Notes: generated by a model from the sequence alone, not told the origin. A stretch of 27,870 nt of DNA from Bacillota bacterium (GCA_023416275.1 JAEZIB010000009.1:1-27870), one strand, 5' to 3'. Positions 1-8,253 are shown, counted from the stretch's first letter. A program made the numbers and translations.

Positions 1-132
1 GCGGCAAAGGTGGCAAAGGCAATAGTAGCTTGAACGAAGTGAAAGCCAGCGTCTTTAGGCGCTGGCCGGTAACAAGCCCTTATAGGGCTAACACAAGCCA
101 CCCGTTTTACGGGTGGTCATGACTTTATACTA
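1..132 (+). mobile_element. Truncated right end of a probable IS200/IS605-type element (omega-RNA-like tail)
   Basis: Three consecutive hairpins are visible: GCCAGCGTC/GCGCTGGC (48-69), AGCCCT/AGGGCT (76-90) and CCACCCG/CGGGTGG (100-117), followed by GTCATGAC. A compact hairpin series closing with a GC-rich stem just before the insertion boundary is how the omega-RNA scaffold and right end of tnpB-carrying IS200/IS605 elements look. No transposase or TnpB domain is in the window because the element runs off the left edge. The assignment rests on remembered resemblance and on structure. The exact right boundary, and so the guide start, cannot be fixed. Alternatives are another structured RNA or the tail of an unrelated gene: one frame stays open to the stop at 117-119. 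Confidence 0.45.
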
Positions 133-139
133 ATTTGCA

Positions 140-167
140 TTTAAAAATGTGGTATCACATTTTTAAA
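140..167. repeat. Perfect 12-bp inverted repeat (hairpin) in the gap before the DUF512 gene
   Basis: TTTAAAAATGTG (140-151) and CACATTTTTAAA (156-167) are perfect complements around a GTAT loop. No T-tract follows on either strand, so a simple terminator is unlikely. The hairpin is followed by CATCAGCGG (174-182), the same word that follows the AT-rich hairpin in the reverse complement of the two structured repeats before uvrA. It may be a remote or decayed relative of that element, or part of the neighbouring mobile element. Confidence 0.5.
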
Positions 168-182
168 TAGCTGCATCAGCGG

Positions 183-413
183 TGACGGGATGTAGTTAAG
201 CAAATGTTGTTCAATATTATTCAGCCTTTGACAATATTACATATGGAACAGAGTATTTTTAGAATATATGAGTTTATATGTTTAAGAGATAATGGCAATA
301 ATCTATATTAAGCGGTTTTAAAGTAACATTTTTATAATAAATATGGACTTACAGCTTTGTGCTATTAAAGCTATCTGGTTTAGAACTTTCTTGATAATAG
401 GATGGTGTAATGA
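183..413. other. Non-coding gap upstream of the DUF512 gene
   Basis: AT-rich stretch without a convincing ORF. Apart from the weak SD-like AGGATGG (399-405) serving the next gene, no promoter, terminator or conserved RNA is recognisable. Confidence 0.4.
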
Positions 414-1781
414 ATGTGCAATAATAAAAATAAAATATATATTGTTCAAAAGAACAGCATAGCTGAAGAAGCCGGCATTGAAGAGGGAGACTTTCTTTTA
501 TCCATTAATAAACAGAATATTAAGGATATTTTTGATTATAGATATTTTCAAGCCTCTGAAGAATTAATACTTGAGATAGAGAAACCTGATGGAGAGATTT
601 GGGAAGTAGAAGTTGAAAAGGATGAGAGCGAAGATTTAGGTATTGAATTTGAGGACTCTCTTATTGACGGTGCCAAAAGTTGTACAAATAAATGTATTTT
701 TTGTTTTATTGATCAGCTGCCGAAGGGTATGCGTGAGACGGTGTATTTTAAGGATGATGATTCTAGGCTATCCTTTCTTACAGGAAATTATGTTACACTG
801 ACCAATATAAAAAAGGAAGAACTGCAGAGAATTATTAATTATAGAATGTCGCCTATTAATGTATCTGTTCATACCACTAATCCTGAACTCCGAAAGTTTA
901 TGCTGGGAAATAGGTTTGCTGGCGATGTTTTGGAAAAAATCAAGATGTTAACTGATAGTGGTATTGAGGTTAATTGCCAGATTGTATTGTGCAGAGATAT
1001 TAACGACAAGCATGAGCTTGATAGAACAATAGGGGATTTAGCACAGCTTTATCCTGTGGTAAACAGTGTTTCAATTGTACCCGTTGGAATATCTAAGTAT
1101 AGGGATAATTTATATAAACTAATTCCATTTGACAGAGAAAGTAGCATTAATGTTATTAATCAAGTACATAAATGGCAGAATGAGCTTTTGCAAGATAAGG
1201 GCTCACGTGTTATATATCTATCTGACGAATTTTATATTAATGCTGAAATGGATATTCCAAATCAAAAATCCTATGAAGGCTTTCCGCAAATAGAAAATGG
1301 AGTTGGAATGTTAGCACTATTTATTAATGAAGTAACAGTAGCTTTAAAAAGTAAAGATAATTTAAAGTTAGCTAAAAAATGGGACAGTATTAAGTCTAGC
1401 TACAAGGATGCTTTTCAGGTAAAAAGACAGATAAGTATTGCTACGGGTAGACTTGTTTATAAAAATATATTAAAATTGGTTAGTGAAATATCTAAGGTTT
1501 TTGAAGGAATAGATGTAAAGGTATATGATATAGAAAATAATTTTTTTGGACAACATGTTAATGTCTGTGGATTGCTTACCGGTAAGGATATTGTTGAGCA
1601 ATTAAAGGACAAGCAGCTGGGACAGGAATTATTAATAAGCAGAAGTATGTTAAGAGCAGGAGAGCACGTACTATTAGATGATTATACTGTTGAACAAATA
1701 GAAGCTGAATTGCATGTTAAAATCCGCATTGTTGAAAATGATGGAGCTGATTTTGTGAGTGCAATTATAGGTGAATTCTAA
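414..1781 (+). CDS. DUF512 family protein (PDZ domain + radical-SAM-like Cys motif)
   Basis: 455-residue protein. The N-terminus (about residues 5-60) resembles a PDZ domain (IVQKNSIAEEAGIEEGDFLL). It is followed by a CxxxCxxC cluster at C90, C94 and C97 (CTNKCIFC), the spacing used by radical SAM enzymes to bind a [4Fe-4S] cluster, and then by a long C-terminal DUF512 domain (from about residue 220). The architecture matches the clostridial DUF512 proteins usually encoded next to der. The substrate and reaction are unknown to me; an iron-sulfur role near ribosome or tRNA metabolism is only inferred from the constant neighbourhood. The start is ATG 414 behind the weak AGGATGG at 399. The ORF is intact and ends 266 bp before der, with no strong terminator between them. 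Confidence 0.85.
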   Translation: MCNNKNKIYIVQKNSIAEEAGIEEGDFLLSINKQNIKDIFDYRYFQASEELILEIEKPDGEIWEVEVEKDESEDLGIEFEDSLIDGAKSCTNKCIFCFIDQLPKGMRETVYFKDDDSRLSFLTGNYVTLTNIKKEELQRIINYRMSPINVSVHTTNPELRKFMLGNRFAGDVLEKIKMLTDSGIEVNCQIVLCRDINDKHELDRTIGDLAQLYPVVNSVSIVPVGISKYRDNLYKLIPFDRESSINVINQVHKWQNELLQDKGSRVIYLSDEFYINAEMDIPNQKSYEGFPQIENGVGMLALFINEVTVALKSKDNLKLAKKWDSIKSSYKDAFQVKRQISIATGRLVYKNILKLVSEISKVFEGIDVKVYDIENNFFGQHVNVCGLLTGKDIVEQLKDKQLGQELLISRSMLRAGEHVLLDDYTVEQIEAELHVKIRIVENDGADFVSAIIGEF

Positions 1782-1918
1782 TATTATAATAACTCAACTT
1801 TCGTAGCTTAAAAAATAATAGGTGTAAAAACTAAATTAATGGAACAATTGATAGAAATAGTAATAAATTATATGTGTAAATAAAATGAACCACTACTAAT
1901 TTATTGCAATTATTTGGT

Positions 1919-1949
1919 AACAAACCATTGATTAATTTGAGTACTAATA
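1919..1949. repeat. Short dispersed repeat containing the word CCATTGAT
   Basis: ACAAACCATTGATTAATTTG in the 266-bp DUF512-der gap resembles ACAAGCCATTGGTAAACTTG (13854-13873) and ATAAACCATTGATAATTC (13943-13960) in the gap between the two phosphate operons. CAACTTT/AAAGTTG words lie near each copy. Similarity is short and degenerate and no function is recognisable. The rest of this gap holds nothing that can be named. Confidence 0.3.
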
Positions 1950-2047
1950 GACTTTTTATGTGGTAAAGCTGTGTACTTAAACTAAATTAGAGAGCAGAAA
2001 ATATCAAGATATGGTATTTGTTCTTAATAAATTCGGAGGTGTAAGTT

Positions 2048-3370
2048 TTGAGTAAGCCTATTGTGGCAGTGGTTGGAAGACCAAATGTTGGGAAATCAAC
2101 ATTTTTTAATTACCTGGCAGGCAGAAGAATTTCTATTGTAGAGGATACCCCAGGTGTTACAAGAGATAGAATATATACCGAGATTGAATGGAGAAGTAAG
2201 AAATTCACTTTGATTGATACTGGTGGAATAGAGCCATATTCAGAGGATATAATAATGCAGCAAATGAAACGTCAAGCTGAGGTTGCCATTGAGACTGCTG
2301 ATGTTATAATTTTTATGGTTGATGCAAAGGATGGAATGACAGCCACAGATAAAGAAGTTGCAACAATGCTGAGAAAATCAAATAAGCCAGTTATCCTTAC
2401 AGTAAACAAGGTAGATAGAGTTGGAGATCCACCACCCGAGGTATATGAATTTTATAATTTAGCTATTGGTGATATGATAGTTATATCTTCAGTACATGGC
2501 TTGGGCATGGGAGATTTGCTGGATGCAGTTTTTGATCATTTTCCAGAGGATATTGATAATGAGGAAGATGAGGATGTTATAAAGGTTGCTGTTGTTGGTA
2601 AGCCAAATGCAGGGAAGTCATCGCTTATTAATGCAATACTTGGAGAAAACCGCGTTATAGTCAGTAATATTCCAGGTACTACAAGGGATGCGATTGATAC
2701 TCATATCGAGATAGAGGATCAAAAGTATACATTTATTGATACAGCTGGTATCAGAAAAAGAAGTAAGATTAACGAAAATATCGAAAAATATAGTGCTATT
2801 AGGTCATGGACTGCCATTGAGCGAGCAGATGTGTGTTTAATAATGATTGATGCTGAGGATGGAGTTACTGAGCAGGATACAAAAATTGCAGGCTATGCAC
2901 ATGACCAGGGTAAAGCTTCAATTATTATAATAAACAAATGGGATTTAGTTGCTAAAGAAACAGGAACTCTAGAGGAATACAGGAAACAAGTTAATGAAAG
3001 TCTTGGGTTTATGACATATGCTCCAGTACTCTTTATTTCAGCTAAGACAGGTCAAAGAGTGAATAAGATTTATGAGCTTATTAAATATGTGGCAAATCAA
3101 GCTTCCTTCAGAATTTCTACAGGTATGTTAAATGACTTGGTAAATGAAGCCACAGCAATGGTACAACCTCCTTCTGATAAAGGAAAGAAATTGAAGATTT
3201 TCTATATGACTCAGATAGGAATAAGGCCGCCAACTTTCGTTATATTTGTGAATGAGACTCAGCTGTTTCATTATTCATATGAGAGATATCTTGAGAATCA
3301 GTTAAGAAAGAATTTTGGTTTTGAAGGTACTCCTATACGGTTTATTCATCGGCAGCGCGAGAAGGAATAA
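2048..3370 (+). CDS. der: Ribosome-assembly GTPase Der (EngA)
   Basis: 440-residue double-GTPase needed for late assembly of the 50S ribosomal subunit. The first G domain shows GRPNVGKS (10-17), DTGG (57-60) and NKVD (120-123). The second shows GKPNAGKS (184-191), DTAG (231-234), NKWD (296-299) and SAKT (331-334). A C-terminal KH-like domain (from about 352) ends in the usual basic tail. Tandem G domains plus KH are unique to this family, and the length is normal. The start is TTG 2048, chosen because GGAGGT (2035-2040) sits 7 nt upstream and the protein begins SKPIVAVVGRPN as in other Der proteins. A tandem repeat array begins at the stop codon. Confidence 0.97.
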   Translation: MSKPIVAVVGRPNVGKSTFFNYLAGRRISIVEDTPGVTRDRIYTEIEWRSKKFTLIDTGGIEPYSEDIIMQQMKRQAEVAIETADVIIFMVDAKDGMTATDKEVATMLRKSNKPVILTVNKVDRVGDPPPEVYEFYNLAIGDMIVISSVHGLGMGDLLDAVFDHFPEDIDNEEDEDVIKVAVVGKPNAGKSSLINAILGENRVIVSNIPGTTRDAIDTHIEIEDQKYTFIDTAGIRKRSKINENIEKYSAIRSWTAIERADVCLIMIDAEDGVTEQDTKIAGYAHDQGKASIIIINKWDLVAKETGTLEEYRKQVNESLGFMTYAPVLFISAKTGQRVNKIYELIKYVANQASFRISTGMLNDLVNEATAMVQPPSDKGKKLKIFYMTQIGIRPPTFVIFVNETQLFHYSYERYLENQLRKNFGFEGTPIRFIHRQREKE

Positions 3371-3694
3371 ACTCAAGAACATAGTTTGTACAAACATAGT
3401 GCATTCTTGAGTTGCAAAAACCACTTCGTGGTTTTCGGGGGCAAGAGGTTGGTACAGACCTGGTGCATTTTTCGAGCAACAAAAATCACTTTGTGGTTTT
3501 TGAAGGAAAGAGGTAGTGAGAACATAGTTCTTTGTGAGTTGCAAGAAATTGCTTCGTGGTTTTTGAGGGGAAGAATTAGTACAAACATGGTGCTTTTTCG
3601 AGTAACAATCACCACTTTGTGGTTTTTGAAGGCAAGAGGTAGTGCGAACATAGTTCTTTGTTGAGTTGAAAGAATCTACTTCGTGATTTTAGTG
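3371..3694. repeat. Tandem array of degenerate ~63-bp palindromic units downstream of der
   Basis: Units start at 3409 (65 bp), 3474 (62), 3536 (64), 3600 (63) and a partial one at 3663, preceded by a 38-bp half unit (3371-3408). Each unit runs GAG, a variable tetramer, a small palindrome of the type AAAACCACTTCGTGGTTTT, GAGGGNAAGAGGTA, GTACAAACATAGTGC and TTTTTC. The small hairpin is kept despite base changes, often through G-T wobbles (AAAAATCAC/GTGGTTTTT at 3481). A second hairpin forms between unit edges (ACTCAAGAA 3371-3379 with TTCTTGAGT 3404-3412). A single related unit lies at 16207-16275. The array begins at the der stop codon, so it may also end or stabilise der mRNA. Open frames on both strands here are treated as chance. 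Confidence 0.85.
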
Positions 3695-3871
3695 CGTGTA
3701 AGCAAGGCGGGAGATATACAAAGTGTTTCGTTGAAGGGAACCTAGGTGTTCCTGAGGTGTCCGTTGGGACACCTTTGCAAACCAAGACAATTTGCAAGCA
3801 ATAGATGAATATTTTGAGATAGCCTAATATATTTGCGAAGCAAATTTCTTGCCTCGTTATATTTTATACAA
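3683..3871 (-). repeat. Antisense relative of the structured element found before uvrA
   Basis: Read on the minus strand, this segment starts TATAACGAGGCAAGAA (from 3865 leftward), as both repeats before uvrA do. It ends GCCTTGCTTACACGC, matching GCCTCGCTTACACGC of the second uvrA-leader copy. The closing stem CGAGGC/GCCTTG is kept through a wobble pair. The middle is different and longer, and holds its own hairpins: ATTTGC-GAA-GCAAAT (3831-3845), AGGTGTCC-GTTG-GGACACCT (3755-3774) and GGAAC/GTTCC (3738-3752). Conserved termini with a replaceable core suggest a mobile or modular RNA-like element. The segment ends just before the plsY ribosome-binding site. Confidence 0.6.
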
Positions 3872-3892
3872 GTTGTCAGCGTGGAGGTTGGT

Positions 3893-4549
3893 ATGGGGCT
3901 TTTTATAGTTAGGTCAATTTTAGTTTTGTTTATTGGGTATCTTTTAGGCAGTTTAAATACTTCAATAATTGTAGGAAGATGTTATGGAGTTGATATTCGC
4001 AAGCATGGAAGCGGAAATGCAGGAATGACAAATACTTTAAGAACATTAGGCAAAGTAGCTGCAGCTCTTGTGATATTAGGTGATATATTAAAAGGAGTTT
4101 TATCATATATAATTGGTAATGTTATTTTGGATTCTGCAGCTATGGATGGTGTTTTTGGAAACCAATTATCAACTGTAGTTGGAATTGGAGGTATGGTTGG
4201 CGGCATAGCTGCAATTATTGGACACAATTGGCCACTATACTTTGGCTTTAAAGGCGGTAAAGGAATTCTAACGTCTTTCTCAGTTGTAATGATGATGGAT
4301 TGGCAGTTAGGGCTAATGCTTTTGGGGCTATTCCTAGTTATTGTTATAATTACTAGGTATGTGTCGTTAAGTTCTATTACTGCATGTGCAGTATTTCCAA
4401 TTGCAGCATATGTAAAGGGAAATGGTTTAGTATTTTCAATATTTGCTGCTGTTTTAGCGTTGTTGGCAATATGCAGACATAGTGCAAATATTAAGAGGCT
4501 TATAAATGGAACTGAATCAAAAATTGGAGCTAAGAAAAAGGACAATTAA
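3893..4549 (+). CDS. plsY: Glycerol-3-phosphate acyltransferase PlsY
   Basis: Integral-membrane enzyme that transfers the acyl group from acyl-phosphate to glycerol-3-phosphate, making lysophosphatidate for phospholipid synthesis. The 218-residue protein has several hydrophobic segments and the three PlsY motifs: GSGNAGMTN (39-47), GHNWPLYFGFKGGKG in the middle, and RYVSLSSI. The open frame extends upstream to 3833 into repeat DNA. I chose ATG 3893 because GGAGG (3883-3887) lies 5 nt before it and the residues upstream of it do not look like PlsY. gpsA follows after 20 bp and supplies its substrate, so the two are almost certainly one operon. Confidence 0.94.
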   Translation: MGLFIVRSILVLFIGYLLGSLNTSIIVGRCYGVDIRKHGSGNAGMTNTLRTLGKVAAALVILGDILKGVLSYIIGNVILDSAAMDGVFGNQLSTVVGIGGMVGGIAAIIGHNWPLYFGFKGGKGILTSFSVVMMMDWQLGLMLLGLFLVIVIITRYVSLSSITACAVFPIAAYVKGNGLVFSIFAAVLALLAICRHSANIKRLINGTESKIGAKKKDN

Positions 4550-4569
4550 AGATAATACAGGAGGTAAAT

Positions 4570-5568
4570 ATGAATAGAAATGTTGCAGTTATTGGTGCAG
4601 GTAGTATGGGTATAGCTATGGCAGTATTATTATCGAAAAATGGTAACAATGTTACAGTGTGGTCGCCTATGAATGATGAAATATGCATGCTTAAAGCAAA
4701 TAGAGAACATGTTACCAGATTGCCAGGGGTTAAAATTCCAGATAGTGTAGAATTTACTACGGATGTTGAAATTGCTACTAAAAACTGTGATGTTGTTGTA
4801 TTAGCTGTTCCCTCACAAACAACAAGGCAAAACTGTAAGGCACTATCAAGTATTATTTCCGAAGATACCATTGTAGTAACATGTTCTAAAGGTATTGAGG
4901 ATGACACATGTAAGCTGCTTTCAGAAATAATGCAAGAAGAGCTTCCACATAATAATATTGCTGTTTTATCAGGGCCTAGTCATGCTGAGGAAATAGCAAG
5001 AGATATTCCTACAACAGTAGTAGCAGCATCAGAAAAAAGTCAAGTGGCACAATTTTTACAGGATTTATTTATGACACCCAATTTCAGGGTATACACTAAT
5101 ACAGATGTGATTGGTGTAGAACTGGGAGGAGCATTAAAAAATATTATTGCTTTATGTGCTGGTATATCTGATGGATTAGGCTATGGAGACAACACTAAGG
5201 CTGCTCTGATGACGAGAGGTATAGCTGAAATTTCCAGATTGGGAGTAGCAATGGGAGGAAAAGTTGATACATTTTCAGGACTTACTGGAGTTGGAGATCT
5301 AATTGTTACTTGTACAAGTATGCATAGTAGAAATAGAAGAGCTGGAATATTAATAGGACAGGGCAAGAGTGTTCAGCAGGCGTTAGAAGAAGTAAATATG
5401 GTGGTTGAAGGAGTAGCAACTACAAAACCTGCATACGAATTAGCTAAAAGGCTGGGTGTATCTATGCCAATAACTAATGAAGCTTATGGTGTTTTATATG
5501 AAGGAAAGGATCCTAGAGTTGCAGTTGGAGATTTAATGACAAGGGACAAGAAGAATGAAATGCAATAG
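4570..5568 (+). CDS. gpsA: NAD(P)H-dependent glycerol-3-phosphate dehydrogenase
   Basis: Soluble enzyme reducing dihydroxyacetone phosphate to sn-glycerol-3-phosphate, the backbone used by the neighbouring PlsY. The 332-residue protein shows an N-terminal Rossmann motif GAGSMG (9-14), the SGPSHAEE motif (134-141), and GGALKNIIALCAGISDGL containing the catalytic-type Lys190; the C-terminal helical domain carries GLTGVGDLIVTC. Length is normal for GpsA. The start is ATG 4570 behind AGGAGG (4560-4565). It is translated just after plsY, and a hairpin plus T-run at 5683-5717 ends the operon. Confidence 0.96.
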   Translation: MNRNVAVIGAGSMGIAMAVLLSKNGNNVTVWSPMNDEICMLKANREHVTRLPGVKIPDSVEFTTDVEIATKNCDVVVLAVPSQTTRQNCKALSSIISEDTIVVTCSKGIEDDTCKLLSEIMQEELPHNNIAVLSGPSHAEEIARDIPTTVVAASEKSQVAQFLQDLFMTPNFRVYTNTDVIGVELGGALKNIIALCAGISDGLGYGDNTKAALMTRGIAEISRLGVAMGGKVDTFSGLTGVGDLIVTCTSMHSRNRRAGILIGQGKSVQQALEEVNMVVEGVATTKPAYELAKRLGVSMPITNEAYGVLYEGKDPRVAVGDLMTRDKKNEMQ

Positions 5569-5682
5569 TTAATAGAATATTGCCAAAACAATTTAGTACT
5601 TAGATTTGTTTAATATAAAAATTATTAGTAATCCTAGACATGAATAAATAAAATATACGTCACTTTATTTTTGCTTAAAAAG

Positions 5683-5717
5683 CTCAAGATATTAAAATTT
5701 TGAGTTTTTTATTTTTT
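5683..5717 (+). terminator. Rho-independent terminator after gpsA
   Basis: CTCAA (5683-5687) pairs with TTGAG (5700-5704), extended by A/T pairs outside, and is followed by a long T-rich tract (5705-5717). It separates the plsY-gpsA unit from spoIVA. Confidence 0.7.
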
Positions 5718-5815
5718 TGTAATAATAACTTTTTTCATACATATATTTAATATTGAACAAGACAAATATGCATAGTCCTAATTGGGCATGTAGCAATATA
5801 GGGGAGGGTTCTAGG

Positions 5816-7294
5816 GTGGAAAAATTCAACATATACCAGCAGATAGCTGAAAGAACTCAAGGGGATATTTATATAGGTATTGTGGGACCTGTTAGAACTG
5901 GAAAATCAACTTTTATTAAGCGATTTATGGATTTGTTGGTTATTCCTAACATAGAGAACACATATCAAAAGGAAAGGGCTATAGACGAACTTCCACAGAG
6001 TGCATCTGGAAGAACTATAATGACTACTGAACCTAAATTCATCCCCAATGAGGCAGTTGAAGTGTCTATTGATCAAAATGTACAGATGAAAGTAAGAATG
6101 ATTGATTGTGTCGGATATATGGTGAAGGGTGCTATGGGTCACTTGGAAAATAATTCTCCAAGAATGGTATCTACTCCATGGTATGACTATCAAATTCCAT
6201 TTGAGGATGCAGCGGAAATTGGAACAAAAAGAGTAATAAATGAACATTCAACAATTGGTATAGTAATAACTACAGATGGAAGCATTGCAGATATTGAAAG
6301 AGAAGATTATATTGACGCAGAAAAGAGAGTAATTAGTGAACTCAAGGCAATTGATAAGCCATTCGTAATAATAATAAACTCAACCAGACCAAGAAATGAA
6401 GAAACCTTGAGGCTACGTGATGAGCTGGAACAGAAGTATGGAGTAGCAGTACTAGCAATGGACTGTTTGCAAATGAGAATTGATGATATTGATATTATCA
6501 TGGAGAAAATACTGCAGGAGTTTCCAATATCAGAAATAGGCATAAATATTCCTAAATGGGTTGAAGCTCTCGATGATTCGCATTGGTTAAAAAGTGAAAT
6601 AATTGATTCAATAAGAAGTACTTTCAAGTCTACAAACAGAATAAGAGAAATAAAATCTGCTGTAAGCTCCTTTGAAAACTATGATTTTTGTAAAAGAGCA
6701 AGTATTGATAAGGTTAGTTTAGGTGAGGGTACTATATTAATTGATTTATTAACCGTTGATGGTCTACTGTATAGAATTTTAAGTGAAGAATCAGGAATGG
6801 AAATTGAGGGTGAGCATAAACTAATAAGCCTAATTAAAGATTTGGCAAGGATAAAAAAAGAGTACGACAGAGTAGAGTATGCTCTCCATGAAGTAAAGGT
6901 CAAGGGTTATGGAATGGTTTCACCTCAAATGGATGAGCTTACGCTAGAAGAACCTGAAATAATTAAGCAGGGCAACAGATATGGGGTTAAGCTTCATGCA
7001 AGTGCACCTTCAATTCATATGATTCGTGCTGACATAGAGACTGAGATAGCGCCAATGGTAGGAACTGAAAAACAATCGGAAGAGCTGGTTACATATTTGT
7101 TAAAAGAGTTTGAAAATGATACTGCTAAGCTTTGGGAGTCAAATATATTTGGTAAATCTCTACATGAACTTGTGCAGGAGGGTTTGCAGAACAAGTTATT
7201 CAGAATGCCTGAGGATGCACAAATGAAACTGCAGGAGACGCTGCAGAAAATAATTAATGAGGGCAGCGGTGGCTTGATTTGCATAATTTTGTAG
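5816..7294 (+). CDS. spoIVA: Stage IV sporulation protein A (spore coat ATPase)
   Basis: Cytoskeletal ATPase that polymerises on the forespore surface in the mother cell and anchors the spore coat. From GTG 5816 the protein is 492 residues, the length of Bacillus SpoIVA, and the Walker A motif GPVRTGKS falls at 24-31 with Lys30 where that family has it. An upstream open frame to 5753 exists, but GGGGAGG (5801-5807) 8 nt before the GTG and the typical opening VEKFNIYQQIAERTQGDIYIG decide the start. The protein ends in the short hydrophobic tail GGLICIIL expected of SpoIVA. CATACATAT at 5736-5744 resembles a sigma-E -10 element, but I cannot see a good -35, so that promoter is tentative. The gene is monocistronic here, convergent with thiT. 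Confidence 0.96.
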   Translation: MEKFNIYQQIAERTQGDIYIGIVGPVRTGKSTFIKRFMDLLVIPNIENTYQKERAIDELPQSASGRTIMTTEPKFIPNEAVEVSIDQNVQMKVRMIDCVGYMVKGAMGHLENNSPRMVSTPWYDYQIPFEDAAEIGTKRVINEHSTIGIVITTDGSIADIEREDYIDAEKRVISELKAIDKPFVIIINSTRPRNEETLRLRDELEQKYGVAVLAMDCLQMRIDDIDIIMEKILQEFPISEIGINIPKWVEALDDSHWLKSEIIDSIRSTFKSTNRIREIKSAVSSFENYDFCKRASIDKVSLGEGTILIDLLTVDGLLYRILSEESGMEIEGEHKLISLIKDLARIKKEYDRVEYALHEVKVKGYGMVSPQMDELTLEEPEIIKQGNRYGVKLHASAPSIHMIRADIETEIAPMVGTEKQSEELVTYLLKEFENDTAKLWESNIFGKSLHELVQEGLQNKLFRMPEDAQMKLQETLQKIINEGSGGLICIIL

Positions 7295-7426
7295 AAGTAA
7301 TAAAGCGGTTATAACTTTCACCATATCTGAATATGCTATGCCTGATAATATAAAAAGTTAAATCAACTTTCGAAATTGAAAATTGAGAAGCTTATTTAAA
7401 TAGTATATAAATCATATTGATGTGTA

Positions 7427-7504
7427 TCCCAATTGGGACGCAACCTAAAAATGGATATAAAGAATGCGGAAATGATGCCCAAGCGCCATTTTCGCATTCT
7501 TTAT
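7427..7504. terminator. Large hairpin between convergent spoIVA and thiT (likely bidirectional terminator)
   Basis: An 18-bp stem with one G-T pair forms between 7457-7474 (ATAAAGAATGCGGAAATG) and 7487-7504. A T-rich tail lies on the plus side (ATGTTTTAG) and on the minus side (ATATCCATTTTTAGG). Just to the left is the 12-bp palindrome TCCCAATTGGGA (7427-7438). Its place between two genes read towards each other fits a shared terminator. The short plus-strand ORF across this region (from 7417) has no support. Confidence 0.65.
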
Positions 7505-7551
7505 GTTTTAGTTTAAGAATATTCGGAAGCAGATGCAATGACCTGTTGATA

Positions 7552-8100
7552 TTAAATTTTAGCGGTAGCCATATTCTTCTGATCTATAAATCGCTTCAAA
7601 GGCTTATAAAGGGCAATAACCAATATAGTAGAGATAATAAACTCTGGTAGCATGTAGCTTCCATTATAGATAAGTGAGTAGAGATATATGTTCATTCCTT
7701 CAGTAGCGTACATATACCATAAAAAAACTCCCGAGATAAAATGAAAAGCAAATCTTCCAGCCATAGCTATAAAAACGCTAGCTACCATTGTATAAATGTT
7801 CTTTCTGAACAGACCTGCTAAGCCAAGAATACCAAATGCAAAGATATAATCAAGGAAAATACCTACAGGATGATAGGAGAACTTTGTTCCCAATGCAAAT
7901 TGAAGAAATCCAAATACCAAACCTACCAAAACACCTGGTTTGCTGCCCCATCTGATAGCAAAAATGATAATGGGAATCATACTCCCCAAAGTTATTGAGC
8001 CACCATTGTATGACTCATAAATCTTTACATAACTCAAAATCATTGCAAGAGCAATAAGCACTCCTGCTTCTACCAACATTTTAGTTGTCATTATTTTCAT
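7552..8100 (-). CDS. thiT: Thiamine transporter, S component (ThiT) of an ECF transporter
   Basis: 182-residue membrane protein that binds thiamine and works with the shared ECF module (EcfT plus two ATPases, not in this window) to import it. About six hydrophobic segments are visible. Family-typical stretches are GGSITLGSMIPI (33-44), LDYIFAFGILGLAG (84-97) and GRFAFHFISGVFLWY (115-129), where aromatic and polar residues line the thiamine pocket in ThiT/YuaJ proteins. The start is ATG at 8100-8098, preceded on the minus strand by GGAGG. The TPP riboswitch upstream independently supports a thiamine role. The gene is alone on its strand. Confidence 0.93.
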   Translation of the reverse strand: MKIMTTKMLVEAGVLIALAMILSYVKIYESYNGGSITLGSMIPIIIFAIRWGSKPGVLVGLVFGFLQFALGTKFSYHPVGIFLDYIFAFGILGLAGLFRKNIYTMVASVFIAMAGRFAFHFISGVFLWYMYATEGMNIYLYSLIYNGSYMLPEFIISTILVIALYKPLKRFIDQKNMATAKI

Positions 8101-8253
8101 AATTAATCCTCCGTGTTTTTTTATTAAATTAGAGCAATGTTAGCTGTTACACTTATATATAACTATCTCAATCTCTCAGTTGGATATCGTAAATGTTAAA
8201 ACTTATCAATGAAAAGTTGAGTAACTATAATTAGGTTACATTGTTTTAAATAT

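Noticed and set aside
3373..3664. Overlapping open frames on both strands in the repeat array after der (80-92 codons)
   Set aside because: They arise because the repeated units lack stops in several frames. Unit lengths (62-65 bp) are not multiples of three, frames shift between units, and there is no convincing ribosome-binding site or protein-like conservation.
3833..3892. Extended N-terminus of PlsY into the repeat region
   Set aside because: The upstream codons come from the structured repeat. ATG 3893 has a proper SD and a normal PlsY beginning.
5753..5815. Extended N-terminus of SpoIVA from TTG 5753
   Set aside because: No SD before it. The GTG at 5816 has a strong SD and puts the Walker lysine at residue 30, with a total length of 492.
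7417..7650. 77-codon plus-strand ORF between spoIVA and thiT
   Set aside because: It runs through the terminator hairpin and antisense to the thiT 3' end, with no ribosome-binding site and no recognisable protein.
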